A stretch of DNA of 64,000 bases from Rhizobium rosettiformans W3 (lineage in GTDB: Bacteria; Pseudomonadota; Alphaproteobacteria; Rhizobiales; Rhizobiaceae): NCBI RefSeq assembly GCF_004912135.1, contig NZ_STGU01000001.1:124001-188000 (forward strand), given 5' to 3'. Positions 24,086 to 33,727 of this stretch are shown in pieces. Position numbers and translations under genes: made by a program. The notes beneath the pieces are model-generated. The model was given only the letters and a program-made list of their open reading frames with translations, was not told the DNA's origin and ran no database searches. How positions within the stretch are numbered: the stretch's first letter is position 1; each line of letters starts with the position of its first letter.

Positions 24086-25609
24086 ATGACCGAGCATCCA
24101 TCGATCGTGCTTGCGGCGGCGGGCATCACCAAGACATTCGGCAATCATACGGCGCTCGACGGCGTCGATATCGCGTTTCACCGGGGCGAAGTGCATGCGC
24201 TTCTCGGCGAAAACGGTGCCGGCAAATCCACGCTGATCAAGATCCTGACCGGTGCCTATATCCCGGACGGCGGCACGATCAGTGTTGACGGCGAGGCCGT
24301 CAGCTTTACGACCCCACAACAGGCGCAGGTCGCCGGCATCGGCACGGTCTACCAGGAGGTCAACCTCCTGCCGAACATGACCGTCGTCGACAATCTCTTC
24401 ATCGGTCGTCAGCCGACCAATCGCTTCGGTCTCGTTGACAAACGCAGGATGGAACGGGAAGCCCGCGACATTTTGTTGACCTACGGCCTGGATATCGACG
24501 TGAAGGCCGAACTCTCGACATTTTCCGTCGCTGTCCAGCAAATCATTGCGATCGCCCGCGCCGTCGAACTATCCGGCAAGGTGCTGATCCTGGATGAGCC
24601 GACCGCCAGTCTCGATCGTTCCGAAGTCGAAAAGCTGTTCGGCATTGTCCGACAGCTGCGCGATCGCGGTCTTGCCATCGTCTTCATCACCCACTTCCTC
24701 GATCAGGTCTTCGAGCTTTCGGATCGGGTCACGGTTCTGCGCAATGGGCGCCTCGTTGGCACCGAAGCGATCGCTACGCTCGATCGTACGAGCCTGGTGC
24801 GCATGATGCTCGGCAAGGATCTCGCCTTCCACCATCCGGATGTGCTGGGCGAAGAGGGGGAAGTGGGGGAAACGCTGATGGAATTCGAAGGCTTCGGCCT
24901 CTCGAACAGCGTTCGCCCCTTCGATCTCAAGATCCATCGCGGCGAAGTCGTCGGCGTCGCAGGCCTGCTTGGCTCCGGCCGTACCGAGATGGCGCGGCTG
25001 ATGTTCGGCATCGATCAGGCCGATAGCGGCGCGATCAAGATCGATGGCGGCAGCCGCCAGGTCCGCAATCCCCGCGAGGCGGTCGAACTCGGCTTCGGCT
25101 TCTGCCCGGAAGACCGCAAGATCGACGGCATTTTCGGTGATCTCTCGGTGCGCGAGAATATCGTGATCGCCATGCAGGCTCGGCTTGGCTGGTTCAAGGC
25201 CTTGAACCGTGACGAGCAGTTGGAGATCGCCGGCAATTTCATCGAGGCGCTCGATATCCGTACGGCTTCGGCCGAGCTGCCGGTCAAGCTTCTCTCCGGA
25301 GGCAACCAGCAGAAGGTGATCCTTGCCCGCTGGCTTGCCACCGATCCGCGTTTCCTCATTCTCGACGAGCCGACGCGCGGCATCGATGTCGGCGCCCATG
25401 CCGAGATCGTGCGCATGATCAGCCGGTTGCGCGAAGATGGGCTGGCGCTCGTCGTCATCTCATCCGAGCTCGATGAAATCGTCAGCTATTCCTCGCGTGT
25501 CGTCGTCATGCGCGACCGCAAGATGGTCGCCGAACTGCATGGCGCCGACATCACCCCCGGCGTCATCGTCCAGACCATTGCCGCCCAGCCGGCGGAGGTC
25601 GAGGCATGA
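24086..25609 (+). CDS. ytfR: Sugar ABC importer, duplicated ATPase subunit
   Basis: This 507-residue protein contains two ABC domains, as in the RbsA/MglA/YtfR group. The first has Walker A GENGAGKST and Walker B VLILDEPTAS. The second starts near residue 260, has the altered P-loop GLLGSGRTE, the signature LSGGNQQK and Walker B FLILDEPTRGIDVG. It powers the ytfT-yjfF channel. The ATG at 24086 is placed after GGGGGAAGAGG; the frame begins at 24065. Its stop overlaps ytfT (ATGA at 25606-25609). Confidence 0.93.
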   Translation: MTEHPSIVLAAAGITKTFGNHTALDGVDIAFHRGEVHALLGENGAGKSTLIKILTGAYIPDGGTISVDGEAVSFTTPQQAQVAGIGTVYQEVNLLPNMTVVDNLFIGRQPTNRFGLVDKRRMEREARDILLTYGLDIDVKAELSTFSVAVQQIIAIARAVELSGKVLILDEPTASLDRSEVEKLFGIVRQLRDRGLAIVFITHFLDQVFELSDRVTVLRNGRLVGTEAIATLDRTSLVRMMLGKDLAFHHPDVLGEEGEVGETLMEFEGFGLSNSVRPFDLKIHRGEVVGVAGLLGSGRTEMARLMFGIDQADSGAIKIDGGSRQVRNPREAVELGFGFCPEDRKIDGIFGDLSVRENIVIAMQARLGWFKALNRDEQLEIAGNFIEALDIRTASAELPVKLLSGGNQQKVILARWLATDPRFLILDEPTRGIDVGAHAEIVRMISRLREDGLALVVISSELDEIVSYSSRVVVMRDRKMVAELHGADITPGVIVQTIAAQPAEVEA

Positions 25610-26649
25610 AAAGGCTGTCCATGTCCCGCATCATTTCCCCGCAGCTTCTGGCGCTTGCCGGCGTGCTGTTCTTCAACTGGCTGGTGTTCCCCGGCTTCTT
25701 TAATATCACCTGGCAGGATGGTCGTCTCTTCGGCAGCCTGATCGACGTCATCAATCGCGGCGCGCCGGTGGCGATCCTGGCCATCGGCATGACAGCGATC
25801 ATCGCGACCAAAGGCGTGGACTTGTCCGTCGGTGCCGTGATGGCAGTCGCCGGTGCTGTTGCCGCGACCTGTGCGGTTGCCGGGCAGCCCCTGATCGTGA
25901 CGCTTGCAGCCGCGCTTGCGGTGGGCATTTTATGCGGCCTCTGGAACGGCGTTCTGGTCGCCTATCTCGGCATCCAGCCCTTCGTCGCGACGCTGGTTCT
26001 GATGGTGGCAGGGCGCGGGGTGGCGCAGCTCATCACCGAAGGCTCCATCGTCACCTTCTCCGATCCGGCATTGATCTTCGTCGGCACGGGCAATCTGTTC
26101 GGCTTGCCCATGCCGGCTGTCATCGCGATCGTGCTGATGATCACTGCGCATCTGTTCATGCGACGCACGGCGATCGGGTTGTTCATCGAGGCGATCGGGA
26201 TCAACTTGTCCGCGGCCAACTATACGGGCCTGCGCAGCAAGATCGTGATCTTGTGCATCTATGCCTTTGGCGGCTTCTGCGCCGCGACCGCCGGCATTAT
26301 CGCGGCTGCCGATATCCGCGGAGCCGATGCCAACAATGCCGGTCTCTGGCTGGAACTCGATGCGATCCTCGCTGTGGTTATCGGGGGCACCTCGCTGCTC
26401 GGTGGGCGCTTCTCGATCCCGATGTCGGTGCTTGGCGCCATCATCATTCAGGCCATGAATACGGGCGTTCTGGTCTCCGGCTTTCCGCCGGAATTCAACC
26501 TGATCGTCAAGGCGGGCATGATCATCATCATCCTGGTGCTACAATCGGCCCGGATCGCCCAGGTGCTCGGCCGCAAGTTCGGCCCGCGCCAGGCACCCGC
26601 CGCGACCCCGCCCCAGACCAAGACCCAAACTTCGGGACAGGCACGATGA
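25606..26649 (+). CDS. ytfT: Sugar ABC importer, permease subunit 1
   Basis: This 347-residue membrane protein of the BPD_transp_2 type (RbsC family) has about ten hydrophobic helices. The family motif GVDLSVGAVMAVAGAVAA lies near residues 67-85 and VIGGTSLLGG near 255. The C-terminus is a proline/threonine-rich cytoplasmic tail (PAATPPQTKTQT). It pairs with YjfF to form the sugar channel. It overlaps ytfR and yjfF by four bases at each end. Confidence 0.92.
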   Translation: MKRLSMSRIISPQLLALAGVLFFNWLVFPGFFNITWQDGRLFGSLIDVINRGAPVAILAIGMTAIIATKGVDLSVGAVMAVAGAVAATCAVAGQPLIVTLAAALAVGILCGLWNGVLVAYLGIQPFVATLVLMVAGRGVAQLITEGSIVTFSDPALIFVGTGNLFGLPMPAVIAIVLMITAHLFMRRTAIGLFIEAIGINLSAANYTGLRSKIVILCIYAFGGFCAATAGIIAAADIRGADANNAGLWLELDAILAVVIGGTSLLGGRFSIPMSVLGAIIIQAMNTGVLVSGFPPEFNLIVKAGMIIIILVLQSARIAQVLGRKFGPRQAPAATPPQTKTQTSGQAR

Positions 26650-27626
26650 ATCCGCGTTATCGCCCTCTCGCCGCGACCACCCTTATCTTCGTGATCGCCT
26701 ATGCCGTCTGCATTTTCCAGTATCCCGGCATGTGGTCGACGCGCGTCTTCGGTAACTTTCTGACGGACAATGCCTTTCTTGGTATCGCCGCGGTCGGCGC
26801 CACCTTCGTCATCCTTTCCGGCGGGATCGATCTCTCGGTCGGCGCCGTCATCGGATTGACCGGCGTCATCACGGCCATCCTGATCTCGTGGGTTGGCATT
26901 CATCCGTTGGCGGTCTTTGCCATCGTGTTGGCGCTCGCCGCCGCGTTCGGGGCGTCGATGGGGGCCGTCATTCACTTCCTGCAGGTGCCGCCCTTCATCG
27001 TGACGCTGGCGGGCATGTTTCTGGCGCGCGGATTTGCTTCCGTGCTCAGCCAGGATTCCATCCCGATCGATCACGAGTTCTATCGCACGATCTCCAGCCT
27101 CTACTACCGGCTGCCCGGTGGCGGACGGCTGAGCGCGATCGGCCTTCTGATGCTTGCCACCTTCGTGGTCTGTGGCTTCATCGCCCACAAGACGCGTTTC
27201 GGCTCCTATGTCTATGCGATCGGCGGCAATCCGACCTCGGCTTCGCTGATGGGCGTGCCCACCGGCCGCGTGACGATCGGCATCTATGCGCTTTCGTCCT
27301 TCCTCGGCGGGCTCGCGGGTATTGTCTACTCGCTCTATACCTCGGCGGGCTACCCGCTGGCGGCCGTCGGCATCGAACTTGACTCGATTGCAGCCGTGGT
27401 GATAGGCGGAACCCTGTTGACGGGCGGTTATGGTTTCATCTTCGGAACCCTGATCGGGGTCATGCTGCAGGGCCTAGTCCAGACTTACATCGTCTTCGAT
27501 GGGACGCTCTCCAGCTGGTGGACTAAAATCGCCATCGGGTTCCTGCTGTTCATGTTCATATTGCTCCAGAAGCTGGTGTTTACCGCGCAGACCGGGCGTA
27601 CACGCCTGAAGAAGGCCCCTGCATGA
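26646..27626 (+). CDS. yjfF: Sugar ABC importer, permease subunit 2
   Basis: This 326-residue RbsC-family permease carries GGIDLSVGAVIGLTGVITA (58-76) and AVVIGGTLLTGGYG (about 245). The ATG at 26646 overlaps the ytfT stop. The open frame extends far upstream to 25932 only as a shadow inside ytfT and should not be used. It is followed, again with an ATGA overlap, by the GntR regulator. The order binding protein, ATPase, two permeases matches the E. coli galactofuranose system. Confidence 0.92.
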   Translation: MNPRYRPLAATTLIFVIAYAVCIFQYPGMWSTRVFGNFLTDNAFLGIAAVGATFVILSGGIDLSVGAVIGLTGVITAILISWVGIHPLAVFAIVLALAAAFGASMGAVIHFLQVPPFIVTLAGMFLARGFASVLSQDSIPIDHEFYRTISSLYYRLPGGGRLSAIGLLMLATFVVCGFIAHKTRFGSYVYAIGGNPTSASLMGVPTGRVTIGIYALSSFLGGLAGIVYSLYTSAGYPLAAVGIELDSIAAVVIGGTLLTGGYGFIFGTLIGVMLQGLVQTYIVFDGTLSSWWTKIAIGFLLFMFILLQKLVFTAQTGRTRLKKAPA

Positions 27627-28360
27627 GCGAGCCGGGGAGCCTTCTTCGCTCCCTGTCCGGGCGGTCGACGGCGCGTAACTATCATTCGCATGTGATCAAC
27701 GAGATCGGGGCCGGGGTTATCTCCGGCCGTTATGCGATCGGGACCACCCTGCCGAACGATGCGGAACTCATGGAAGAGTTTGAGGTTTCGCGCACGGTGT
27801 TGCGTGAGGCCTTGAAGACGCTCGAGGCCAAGGGGCTGCTCGAAGCCCGGCCGAAGGTCGGCACAAAGGTGGCCAAGAAGAGCCGCTGGAGCCTTTATGA
27901 TCCCCAGGTGCTCGCCTGGCACCTGGAAGCCCCTGTTGATGCGGAGTTTCTGTCCGGGCTCCACGAAGTTCGACGTTCGCTTGAGCCGCAGGCGGCGGCC
28001 GAGGTCGCCCGACGCAGAACTGCCGACCAGATCCGTCTGATGCTCTACTGGATCCATCAGATGGAGACGTCGCTCGCGTCGCCGCAGAATTTCGCTCTGG
28101 CCGATTTCGAACTGCATCGCATCATTGCAGATGCCGCGCATAATCCGTTCGTGCGCGCTCTCTACGGGCTGATCGAACTGGCGCATGCCTTCGCCTACAA
28201 GCCCCAGATGGACAATCCCGATCCATGCGTGCTCGACAAGATCCTCGAGAGCCACAAACTGCTGGTTAACCGCATCGAATATGGCGATGAGGCGGGGGCG
28301 CGGCAGGCGATGCTGGACACGATCGAGCAGGACAGGGTGATCTCGGTCGCCGTCAGGTAA
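27623..28360 (+). CDS. GntR/FadR-family regulator of the galactofuranose-type operon
   Basis: This 245-residue protein has an N-terminal GntR winged helix (GAGVISGRYAIGTTLPNDAE, recognition helix SRTVLREALKTLEAKGLLEA) and a C-terminal FCD ligand domain. The metal-binding His/Asp pattern of FCD appears in DFELHRIIADAAHNP. Last in the ytf operon and overlapping yjfF by four bases, it is probably a local repressor relieved by the imported sugar or a metabolite. Sugar-acid ligands are common in this subfamily. Confidence 0.9.
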   Translation: MSEPGSLLRSLSGRSTARNYHSHVINEIGAGVISGRYAIGTTLPNDAELMEEFEVSRTVLREALKTLEAKGLLEARPKVGTKVAKKSRWSLYDPQVLAWHLEAPVDAEFLSGLHEVRRSLEPQAAAEVARRRTADQIRLMLYWIHQMETSLASPQNFALADFELHRIIADAAHNPFVRALYGLIELAHAFAYKPQMDNPDPCVLDKILESHKLLVNRIEYGDEAGARQAMLDTIEQDRVISVAVR

Positions 28361-28388
28361 TAACAGTAATGGCTTCAGTTGCCGACGC

Positions 28389-29102
28389 TCAGAGCGCCAG
28401 GGCGTCCTTGAGAGTGCGAGCCTCGGCGACAGAGAGATCGAGATCCGCCTCGATGTGGTCGATGTGATGCATCATGAGATGGGTCGCCCTCTTGACGTCA
28501 CCCTTCTCCAGCGCGTTGAGAATTTCGTCATGCTCGTCGTGGCCACAGCTTGAGACGCCCGTGCGCCCGTAGAGCGCGATCACGAGGGACGAGCGGGCCA
28601 CCAGTTCGTCCATGAATTTTTCCAGCACCTGGTTGCCGGCCACCTTGGCCAGCATCAGATGGAAGTCGCCGGACGCCTTGATCTCGGCACGTCGTGCGTT
28701 CGCACCGCGTTCCGTGCGGTACCTCGCTTCTTCCTTCAGGTGTTCGCGAAGTGCTGCGATATCATCGGGGGCAATCCGCTCGGCGGCAGCGGCGATGATC
28801 CCGGTTTCGATCAGGCGCCGCGAGGCGAAGACCTGGCGGGCCTCTTCCGTGCTCGGATTGGAAACGAAGGCGCCGCGATTGCGCTCCGTCTTCACAAGAC
28901 CTTCAAAGGCAAGCATCTGCAAGGCGTCGCGGACCACCGTGCGGCTGACGTCGAAAAGCGTGCCGACCTCGGCTTCAGAAAGCTTGGTGCCGGGGGCAAG
29001 GCGTCGGTCGACGATTGCGTCGCGCAGGGCATCGCGGATCGCGCGGGCGCGGTCCTCCAGGTTCGGGTCGAGTTGCCGGCGAAGCGAGCTCTTGGCGTTC
29101 AT
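28389..29102 (-). CDS. GntR/FadR-family regulator divergent from an ABC importer
   Basis: This protein of about 237 residues has a GntR winged helix (LAPGTKLSEAEVGTLFDVSRT, VVRDALQMLAFEGLVKTERN) and an FCD domain with DFHLMLAKVAGNQ and a C-terminal HHIDHIE. Possible starts are 29102, 29138 and 29192; 29102 is chosen because the conserved part begins soon after it, but its ribosome site is weak. The gene is divergent from the polyamine/hydantoin-type importer at 29362, and the 259 bases between them carry both promoters. Regulation of that importer is inferred. Confidence 0.87.
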   Translation of the reverse strand: MNAKSSLRRQLDPNLEDRARAIRDALRDAIVDRRLAPGTKLSEAEVGTLFDVSRTVVRDALQMLAFEGLVKTERNRGAFVSNPSTEEARQVFASRRLIETGIIAAAAERIAPDDIAALREHLKEEARYRTERGANARRAEIKASGDFHLMLAKVAGNQVLEKFMDELVARSSLVIALYGRTGVSSCGHDEHDEILNALEKGDVKRATHLMMHHIDHIEADLDLSVAEARTLKDALAL

Positions 29103-29361
29103 GGATCCATCCGGTGTCGCATTCCTTTTAGCCCGCATCCCGCGGTTGGGGAAGATCAGCGGCAGACGAAATTGCTTTACGATTGCATACAATGTTGCGC
29201 AGCGATTGACATCAATCGCTCATTTGCTGTGCATGCAGTCTTTCCATGTGCTCAATCCTTTTGCGGCGCAGCAATTGCAGCGATGGGAATCAATCACTTA
29301 GCCTGGCGGCCTCGAACTGGCACGGCTTATGCATCGTCAATGGTGTGACCAAGGAGCCGCC

Positions 29362-30450
29362 ATGACGAAAGCCGCCGACATCGAACTTGCCGCCGTATCC
29401 AAGGTTTACGGGACTGCGACAGCTGTTCATGCCATAAGCCTGAAGATCCCGGCCGGTACCTATTGCTGCCTGCTCGGGCCGTCCGGTTGCGGCAAGACAT
29501 CGACGCTCAGGATGGTCGCGGGGCATGAGAGCGTCTCCTCCGGCGATGTCGTCTTCGGCAGCGCGAACGTGACCGACCTGCCGCCGGCGAAGCGGGGCAC
29601 GGCGATGATGTTCCAGTCCTACGCGCTCTTCCCGCATCTCGATCTTGTCGACAATGTTGCGTTCAGCCTGAAGATGAAGGGTGTCGATAAGGAGACGCGT
29701 CGCGCGCAAGCGCTGGAGATGCTCAAGCTGATGCACCTCGAGCCCTATGCGAGCCGGCGCCCAGCGCAGCTGTCCGGCGGCCAGCAGCAGCGCGTGGCAC
29801 TGGCGCGCGCGCTCATCACCAAGCCCGAGGCGCTGCTGCTCGACGAGCCTCTGTCGGCACTCGACCCCTTCTTGAAGATCCGCATGCGAGCCGAGCTGAA
29901 GAAGCTGCAGACGTCGCTCGGCATCACCTTCGTGCATGTGACGCACAGCCAGGAAGAGGCCATGGCGCTGGCCGACCTGATCGTTGTCATGAACGAGGGC
30001 CGGATCGAGCAGGCAGATACACCGCGCACCGTCTTCGAGCGGCCGGCGACTGCCTTCGTCGCCCGCTTCATGGGCGATCACAATGTGCTCTCCGGGCGCA
30101 TCGTCGAGCGCACCGCTGATGGCTTGTTTATCGAGGTTGTCGGTGGCGGACGTTTCTTCGCGCTCGGTACGGCACCTGTCGAGGATGAATCGGCCGATAT
30201 CGCCATCCGCACGGACCATGTGCGCATTGGCGCCATGCCGGCTGATGGTCTCGGCTTCGACGGTATCGTGTCGAATGTCGAATATCTCGGCGCAAAGGTG
30301 AAGCTGACCGTCACCACCGCCTTTACCGACGAATTCACCGCCGTTCTCTCGGACGCGGCCTTCTTTGCCTCCCCGGTTCGCGTCGGGGAAGGCGTCACCC
30401 TGTCATGGGATCAACCGGATTCGATCGTCCTCGGACGCATCGTGAAATGA
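29362..30450 (+). CDS. ABC importer ATPase, PotA-like
   Basis: This 362-residue ABC ATPase has Walker A GPSGCGKTS, Q-loop FQSYALFPH, signature LSGGQQQRVALARAL and Walker B ALLLDEPLSALD. A C-terminal TOBE-type regulatory domain follows (about 245-362). It belongs to the polyamine/Fe3+ class that pairs with single binding proteins and two permeases. The ATG at 29362 has AAGGAG five bases upstream. Genes for the binding protein, both permeases and a hydantoin-racemase-like enzyme follow. Confidence 0.92.
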   Translation: MTKAADIELAAVSKVYGTATAVHAISLKIPAGTYCCLLGPSGCGKTSTLRMVAGHESVSSGDVVFGSANVTDLPPAKRGTAMMFQSYALFPHLDLVDNVAFSLKMKGVDKETRRAQALEMLKLMHLEPYASRRPAQLSGGQQQRVALARALITKPEALLLDEPLSALDPFLKIRMRAELKKLQTSLGITFVHVTHSQEEAMALADLIVVMNEGRIEQADTPRTVFERPATAFVARFMGDHNVLSGRIVERTADGLFIEVVGGGRFFALGTAPVEDESADIAIRTDHVRIGAMPADGLGFDGIVSNVEYLGAKVKLTVTTAFTDEFTAVLSDAAFFASPVRVGEGVTLSWDQPDSIVLGRIVK

Positions 30451-30482
30451 GCAAACAACAAACAAGCCAGGAGAACAGCGCA

Positions 30483-31772
30483 ATGTCAGACAGCAGCAAG
30501 ACCAAGAAGGGCGTATCCCGCCGTACATTCCTAAAAACCGCATCGGCCGCGGCCGGCCTTGCCGCCGGTTCGGGCGCGATCACCGGCTTCCCGACGATCT
30601 GGGCGCAGAACCCGATCACGCTTCGCCAGTTCGGCACGGGCGTGTCGAACATCAATGCGATCGCCGAGAAGTGCAAGGCCGACCTCGGCATCACGCTTGA
30701 GATGACGGCGACCGACTCCGACGCCGCAGCCCAGCGCGCCGTGACCCAGCCGAACTCCTACGACATCGCCGACATCGAATACTGGATCCTGAAGAAGGTC
30801 TATCCGACCGGTGTCATCCAGCCGATGGAAACGTCGAAGCTCAAGTTCTACGACAAGGTCGTACCGCTGTTCAAAACCGGCAAGCTTCTGCCCGATAGCG
30901 TGATCGCCCAGGGGACGGCACCCCACACGGTCGGCTATGTCGAAAGCAAGGATGCGAAGACCTTCGCCTCGGGCGAGACCGAACTCTTCACGATGATGCC
31001 GACCATCTACAATGCCGACACGCTCGGCATCCGTCCGGATCTCGTCGGTCGCGAAATCACCTCTTGGGCCGACATCATGGATCCGGCGTTCAAGGGCAAG
31101 ACTTCGATCCTGAACATTCCGTCGATCGGCATCATGGATGCCGCGATGATCTGCGAAGCCATGGGCATCATCAAATATGCCGACAAGGGCAACATGACGA
31201 AGGAAGAGATCGACACGACGATCGATTTCCTGATCAAGGCCAAGCAGGATGGCCAGTTCCGCGCCTTCTGGAAGTCCTTCGACGAGTCGGTCAACCTGAT
31301 GGCATCGGGCGAAGTCGTCATCCAGTCGATGTGGTCGCCGGCCGTTGCCGCCGTTCGTTCCAAGGGCATTGCCTGCAAGTATCAGCCGCTCAAGGAAGGC
31401 TATCGCTCGTGGGGCGGTGGTCTCGGTCTTGCCGCCCATCTCACCGGCGCGCAGCTCGACGCGGCCTATGAATACATCAACTGGTACACGTCCGGCTGGG
31501 TTGGCGGCTATCTCAACCGCCAGGGTTACTACTCCGCCTGCATGGAAACCGCGAAGGAATTCATGTCTGCCGACGAGTGGGGCTACTGGATCGAAGGCAA
31601 GGCTGCCCAGGGCGACATCCTCTCGCCGGAAGGCAAGGTGATGGAGAAGGCCGGTGCGGTCCGCGACGGCGGCTCCTTCGAAGAGCGCATGGGCAAGGTT
31701 GCCTGCTGGAACTCCGTCATGGACGAGGACCGCTACATGGTCCGCCGCTGGAACGAGTTCATTGCGGCTTGA
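30483..31772 (+). CDS. Tat-exported ABC solute-binding protein (PotD-like)
   Basis: This 429-residue protein has a twin-arginine signal (SRRTFLKTASAAAGLAAG, about 12-29), so it is exported folded. The mature part is a PotD/extracellular-solute-binding protein of family 1 type, with ADIEYWILKKVYPTGVIQPM and SGEVVIQSMWSPAV. The start at 30483 follows AGGAG. The ligand is unknown; the downstream racemase points to a hydantoin, amide or amino-acid-like substrate. A block of rhizobial palindromic repeats separates it from the permease genes. Confidence 0.9.
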   Translation: MSDSSKTKKGVSRRTFLKTASAAAGLAAGSGAITGFPTIWAQNPITLRQFGTGVSNINAIAEKCKADLGITLEMTATDSDAAAQRAVTQPNSYDIADIEYWILKKVYPTGVIQPMETSKLKFYDKVVPLFKTGKLLPDSVIAQGTAPHTVGYVESKDAKTFASGETELFTMMPTIYNADTLGIRPDLVGREITSWADIMDPAFKGKTSILNIPSIGIMDAAMICEAMGIIKYADKGNMTKEEIDTTIDFLIKAKQDGQFRAFWKSFDESVNLMASGEVVIQSMWSPAVAAVRSKGIACKYQPLKEGYRSWGGGLGLAAHLTGAQLDAAYEYINWYTSGWVGGYLNRQGYYSACMETAKEFMSADEWGYWIEGKAAQGDILSPEGKVMEKAGAVRDGGSFEERMGKVACWNSVMDEDRYMVRRWNEFIAA

Positions 31773-31778
31773 TGTCTT

Positions 31779-31950
31779 ACCCTCCCCTTGAGGGGGAGGG
31801 TCGGAGCGAAGCTCCGGGGTGGGGTGAAAGTCTGCAATGGATCACCCCCACCCGCGGCTTTGCCGCGACCTCCCCCCTCAAGGGGGAGGTGGCCCCAGAA
31901 CCCCTTCTCCCCGCTTGCGGGGAGAAGGTCCAGGCAGGGGGATGAGGGGC
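31779..31950. repeat. Rhizobial intergenic mosaic palindromes (RIME-like)
   Basis: The interval between the binding-protein gene and the first permease gene is packed with GC-rich palindromes. They are CCCTCCCCTTGAGGGGGAGGG at the left, CGCGGCTTTGCCGCG in the middle, CCTCCCCCCTCAAGGGGGAGG, and CCTTCTCCCCGCTTGCGGGGAGAAGG at the right. Left and right parts are near inverted copies of each other. Such mosaics are widespread in Rhizobium and Sinorhizobium genomes. Here it can form strong RNA stems inside an operon. Confidence 0.85.
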
Positions 31951-31996
31951 ATCTTCTCATGCGGAATGCTGATCGAGCGACAGGAGACCTGATAAC

Positions 31997-32902
31997 ATGG
32001 TGGAAGTCCGATTTCTGGGCGTCGGCAAACCCAAGCCGAAACGCGTGATCCGTGTGCCGCTTAGGTTCGTCTCCTATCTGCAGGCGACGCCGCTGATCGT
32101 CATTCTCGGAGCCTTCCTGCTGCTGCCGATCCTGATGATCGGGACAGTATCCTTCTGGGACTACGACTTCGCCCAGATGTATCCCGACTTCGTCACCTTC
32201 AATTACACAGAGACTCTCGGGTCCTGGGTCACCTGGAAGACCTATCTCAACACGCTGAAATTTGCCTTCATCGTCTGGGCGATCACGCTCTTCGTCGGCT
32301 TCTGGGTCGCGTATTTCCTCGCCTTTCACGTGCGGACATCGGCCATGCAGAGCGTTCTGTTTCTCGTCTGCACCGTGCCGTTTCTGACCTCCAACATCAT
32401 CCGGATGATCTCCTGGATCCCGGTGCTCGGTCGCAACGGGCTGATCAACTCGGCGCTCGTCAATGCCGGCATCGTTCCGCAGCCGATTGAATGGCTGCTC
32501 TATTCCGATTTCGCGGTCGTGCTCGCCATGGTACATCTCTACACGCTGTTCATGGTCACCCCGATCTTCAACACGATGATGCGCATCGACCGGTCGCTGC
32601 TCGAAGCCGCGCGGGATGCGGGCGCCAGCGGCTGGCAAATCCTGACCAATGTCATCATCCCCTTGTCGAAGCCCGGCATGGCGATCGGGACGATCTTCGT
32701 CGTGACGCTCGTCATGGCCGATTTCTCCACCGTGCAGGTGATGTCCGGCGGCCAGAGCGCTTCCGTGGCGCTGATGATGAAGAACCAGATGTCGCTGCTG
32801 CAATATCCGGCGGCTGCCGCCAATGCAGTGGTGCTCTTAGCGCTGGTCCTGCTGATGGTCGCCGCCATCCTGCGTGTCGTCGATATCCGGAAGGAGCTCT
32901 GA
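31997..32902 (+). CDS. ABC importer permease 1 (PotB-like)
   Basis: This 301-residue membrane protein of the BPD_transp_1 type has about six helices. The EAA loop that docks on the ATPase reads LLEAARDAGASGWQILTNVIIPLSKPG (about 194-220). The start at 31997 has AGGAGA nine bases upstream. It forms the channel with the next gene, two bases apart. Confidence 0.92.
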   Translation: MVEVRFLGVGKPKPKRVIRVPLRFVSYLQATPLIVILGAFLLLPILMIGTVSFWDYDFAQMYPDFVTFNYTETLGSWVTWKTYLNTLKFAFIVWAITLFVGFWVAYFLAFHVRTSAMQSVLFLVCTVPFLTSNIIRMISWIPVLGRNGLINSALVNAGIVPQPIEWLLYSDFAVVLAMVHLYTLFMVTPIFNTMMRIDRSLLEAARDAGASGWQILTNVIIPLSKPGMAIGTIFVVTLVMADFSTVQVMSGGQSASVALMMKNQMSLLQYPAAAANAVVLLALVLLMVAAILRVVDIRKEL

Positions 32903-32904
32903 AG

Positions 32905-33723
32905 ATGCATTCCGACAAGCGTCCGCGCGAATTTTACGTTCTCGCCGCCTTCTTCGCCCTCTTCGTGCTGTTTCTCTATGGGCCGCTTTCGGCGATCCTG
33001 ATCCTCTCCTTCCAGGGGCCGAATGGGGGCCTGACTTTCCCGCTCAACGGCATGTCGTTCCACTGGTTCGGCAATCTCTTCGAACAGCAGGCGGTCGGCG
33101 ATTTCGGCGGCTCGTTCCGGCGGTCCTTCGCGCTTGGCATCATGGTCATGGTGGTGACGGTCGTGGTCTCGCTGCTGGCCGGCCTTGCCTTCCGGCGCAA
33201 GTTCGTGGGCGCAACGGCGCTCTTCTACCTCTCGGTTGCCAGCCTCGTGGTGCCCTCGATCATCATCTCGCTCGGCATCGGTGTCTTGTTCAGCCAGCTC
33301 GGCCTCCAGCCGGCCTGGTATTCCTCGGCCTTCGGCGCGCATCTGACCTGGACGCTGCCCTTCGGCGTCTTGATCATGTTTGCGATTTTCAACCGTTTCT
33401 CGCCGGCTTACGAGGAGGCCGCGCGCGACCTTGGCGCAACCTCCTGGCAGACATTCCGCTACGTCGTCCTGCCGATGATCGCGCCGCCGCTGATCGGTGT
33501 CGGGCTCTTCGGCTTCACGCTTTCCTATGACGAGTTTGCCCGCACGCTGATGACCTCGGGGACCTACAACACGCTGCCGCTCGAGATCTACGGCATGACG
33601 ACCAATGTCACGACGCCTGTCCTTTACGCGCTCGGCACGGTGACGACGCTCTTCTCCTTCCTGGTGATCGCGGGAACGCTTGGCATCATCATGGCCATGA
33701 ACCGCCGTCGGGGGCGGGCGTAA
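32905..33723 (+). CDS. ABC importer permease 2 (PotC-like)
   Basis: This 272-residue permease has six predicted helices. Its EAA loop reads YEEAARDLGATSWQTFRYVVLPMIAPP (about 165-191). The ATG at 32905 has AAGGAG upstream; the frame that extends to 32491 is a shadow of the first permease. It is the second half of the transmembrane channel and lies four bases before the racemase gene. Confidence 0.92.
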   Translation: MHSDKRPREFYVLAAFFALFVLFLYGPLSAILILSFQGPNGGLTFPLNGMSFHWFGNLFEQQAVGDFGGSFRRSFALGIMVMVVTVVVSLLAGLAFRRKFVGATALFYLSVASLVVPSIIISLGIGVLFSQLGLQPAWYSSAFGAHLTWTLPFGVLIMFAIFNRFSPAYEEAARDLGATSWQTFRYVVLPMIAPPLIGVGLFGFTLSYDEFARTLMTSGTYNTLPLEIYGMTTNVTTPVLYALGTVTTLFSFLVIAGTLGIIMAMNRRRGRA

Positions 33724-33727
33724 TCGT

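Noticed and set aside
25932-27626. Extended 564-residue reading of yjfF
   Set aside because: The upstream part is another frame of ytfT. The ATG at 26646, coupled by ATGA to the ytfT stop, is the real start.
31779-31950. CRISPR-like or IS-end interpretation of the repeat block
   Set aside because: The units are palindromes in inverted order, not regularly spaced direct repeats with spacers, and no transposase is near. A rhizobial mosaic element fits better.
31733-32803. Minus-strand 356-residue frame across the palindromic block and permease
   Set aside because: It is rich in His, Asp, Arg and Gly as expected for antisense of a membrane protein gene, and it crosses a repeat element. No homology pattern is visible.
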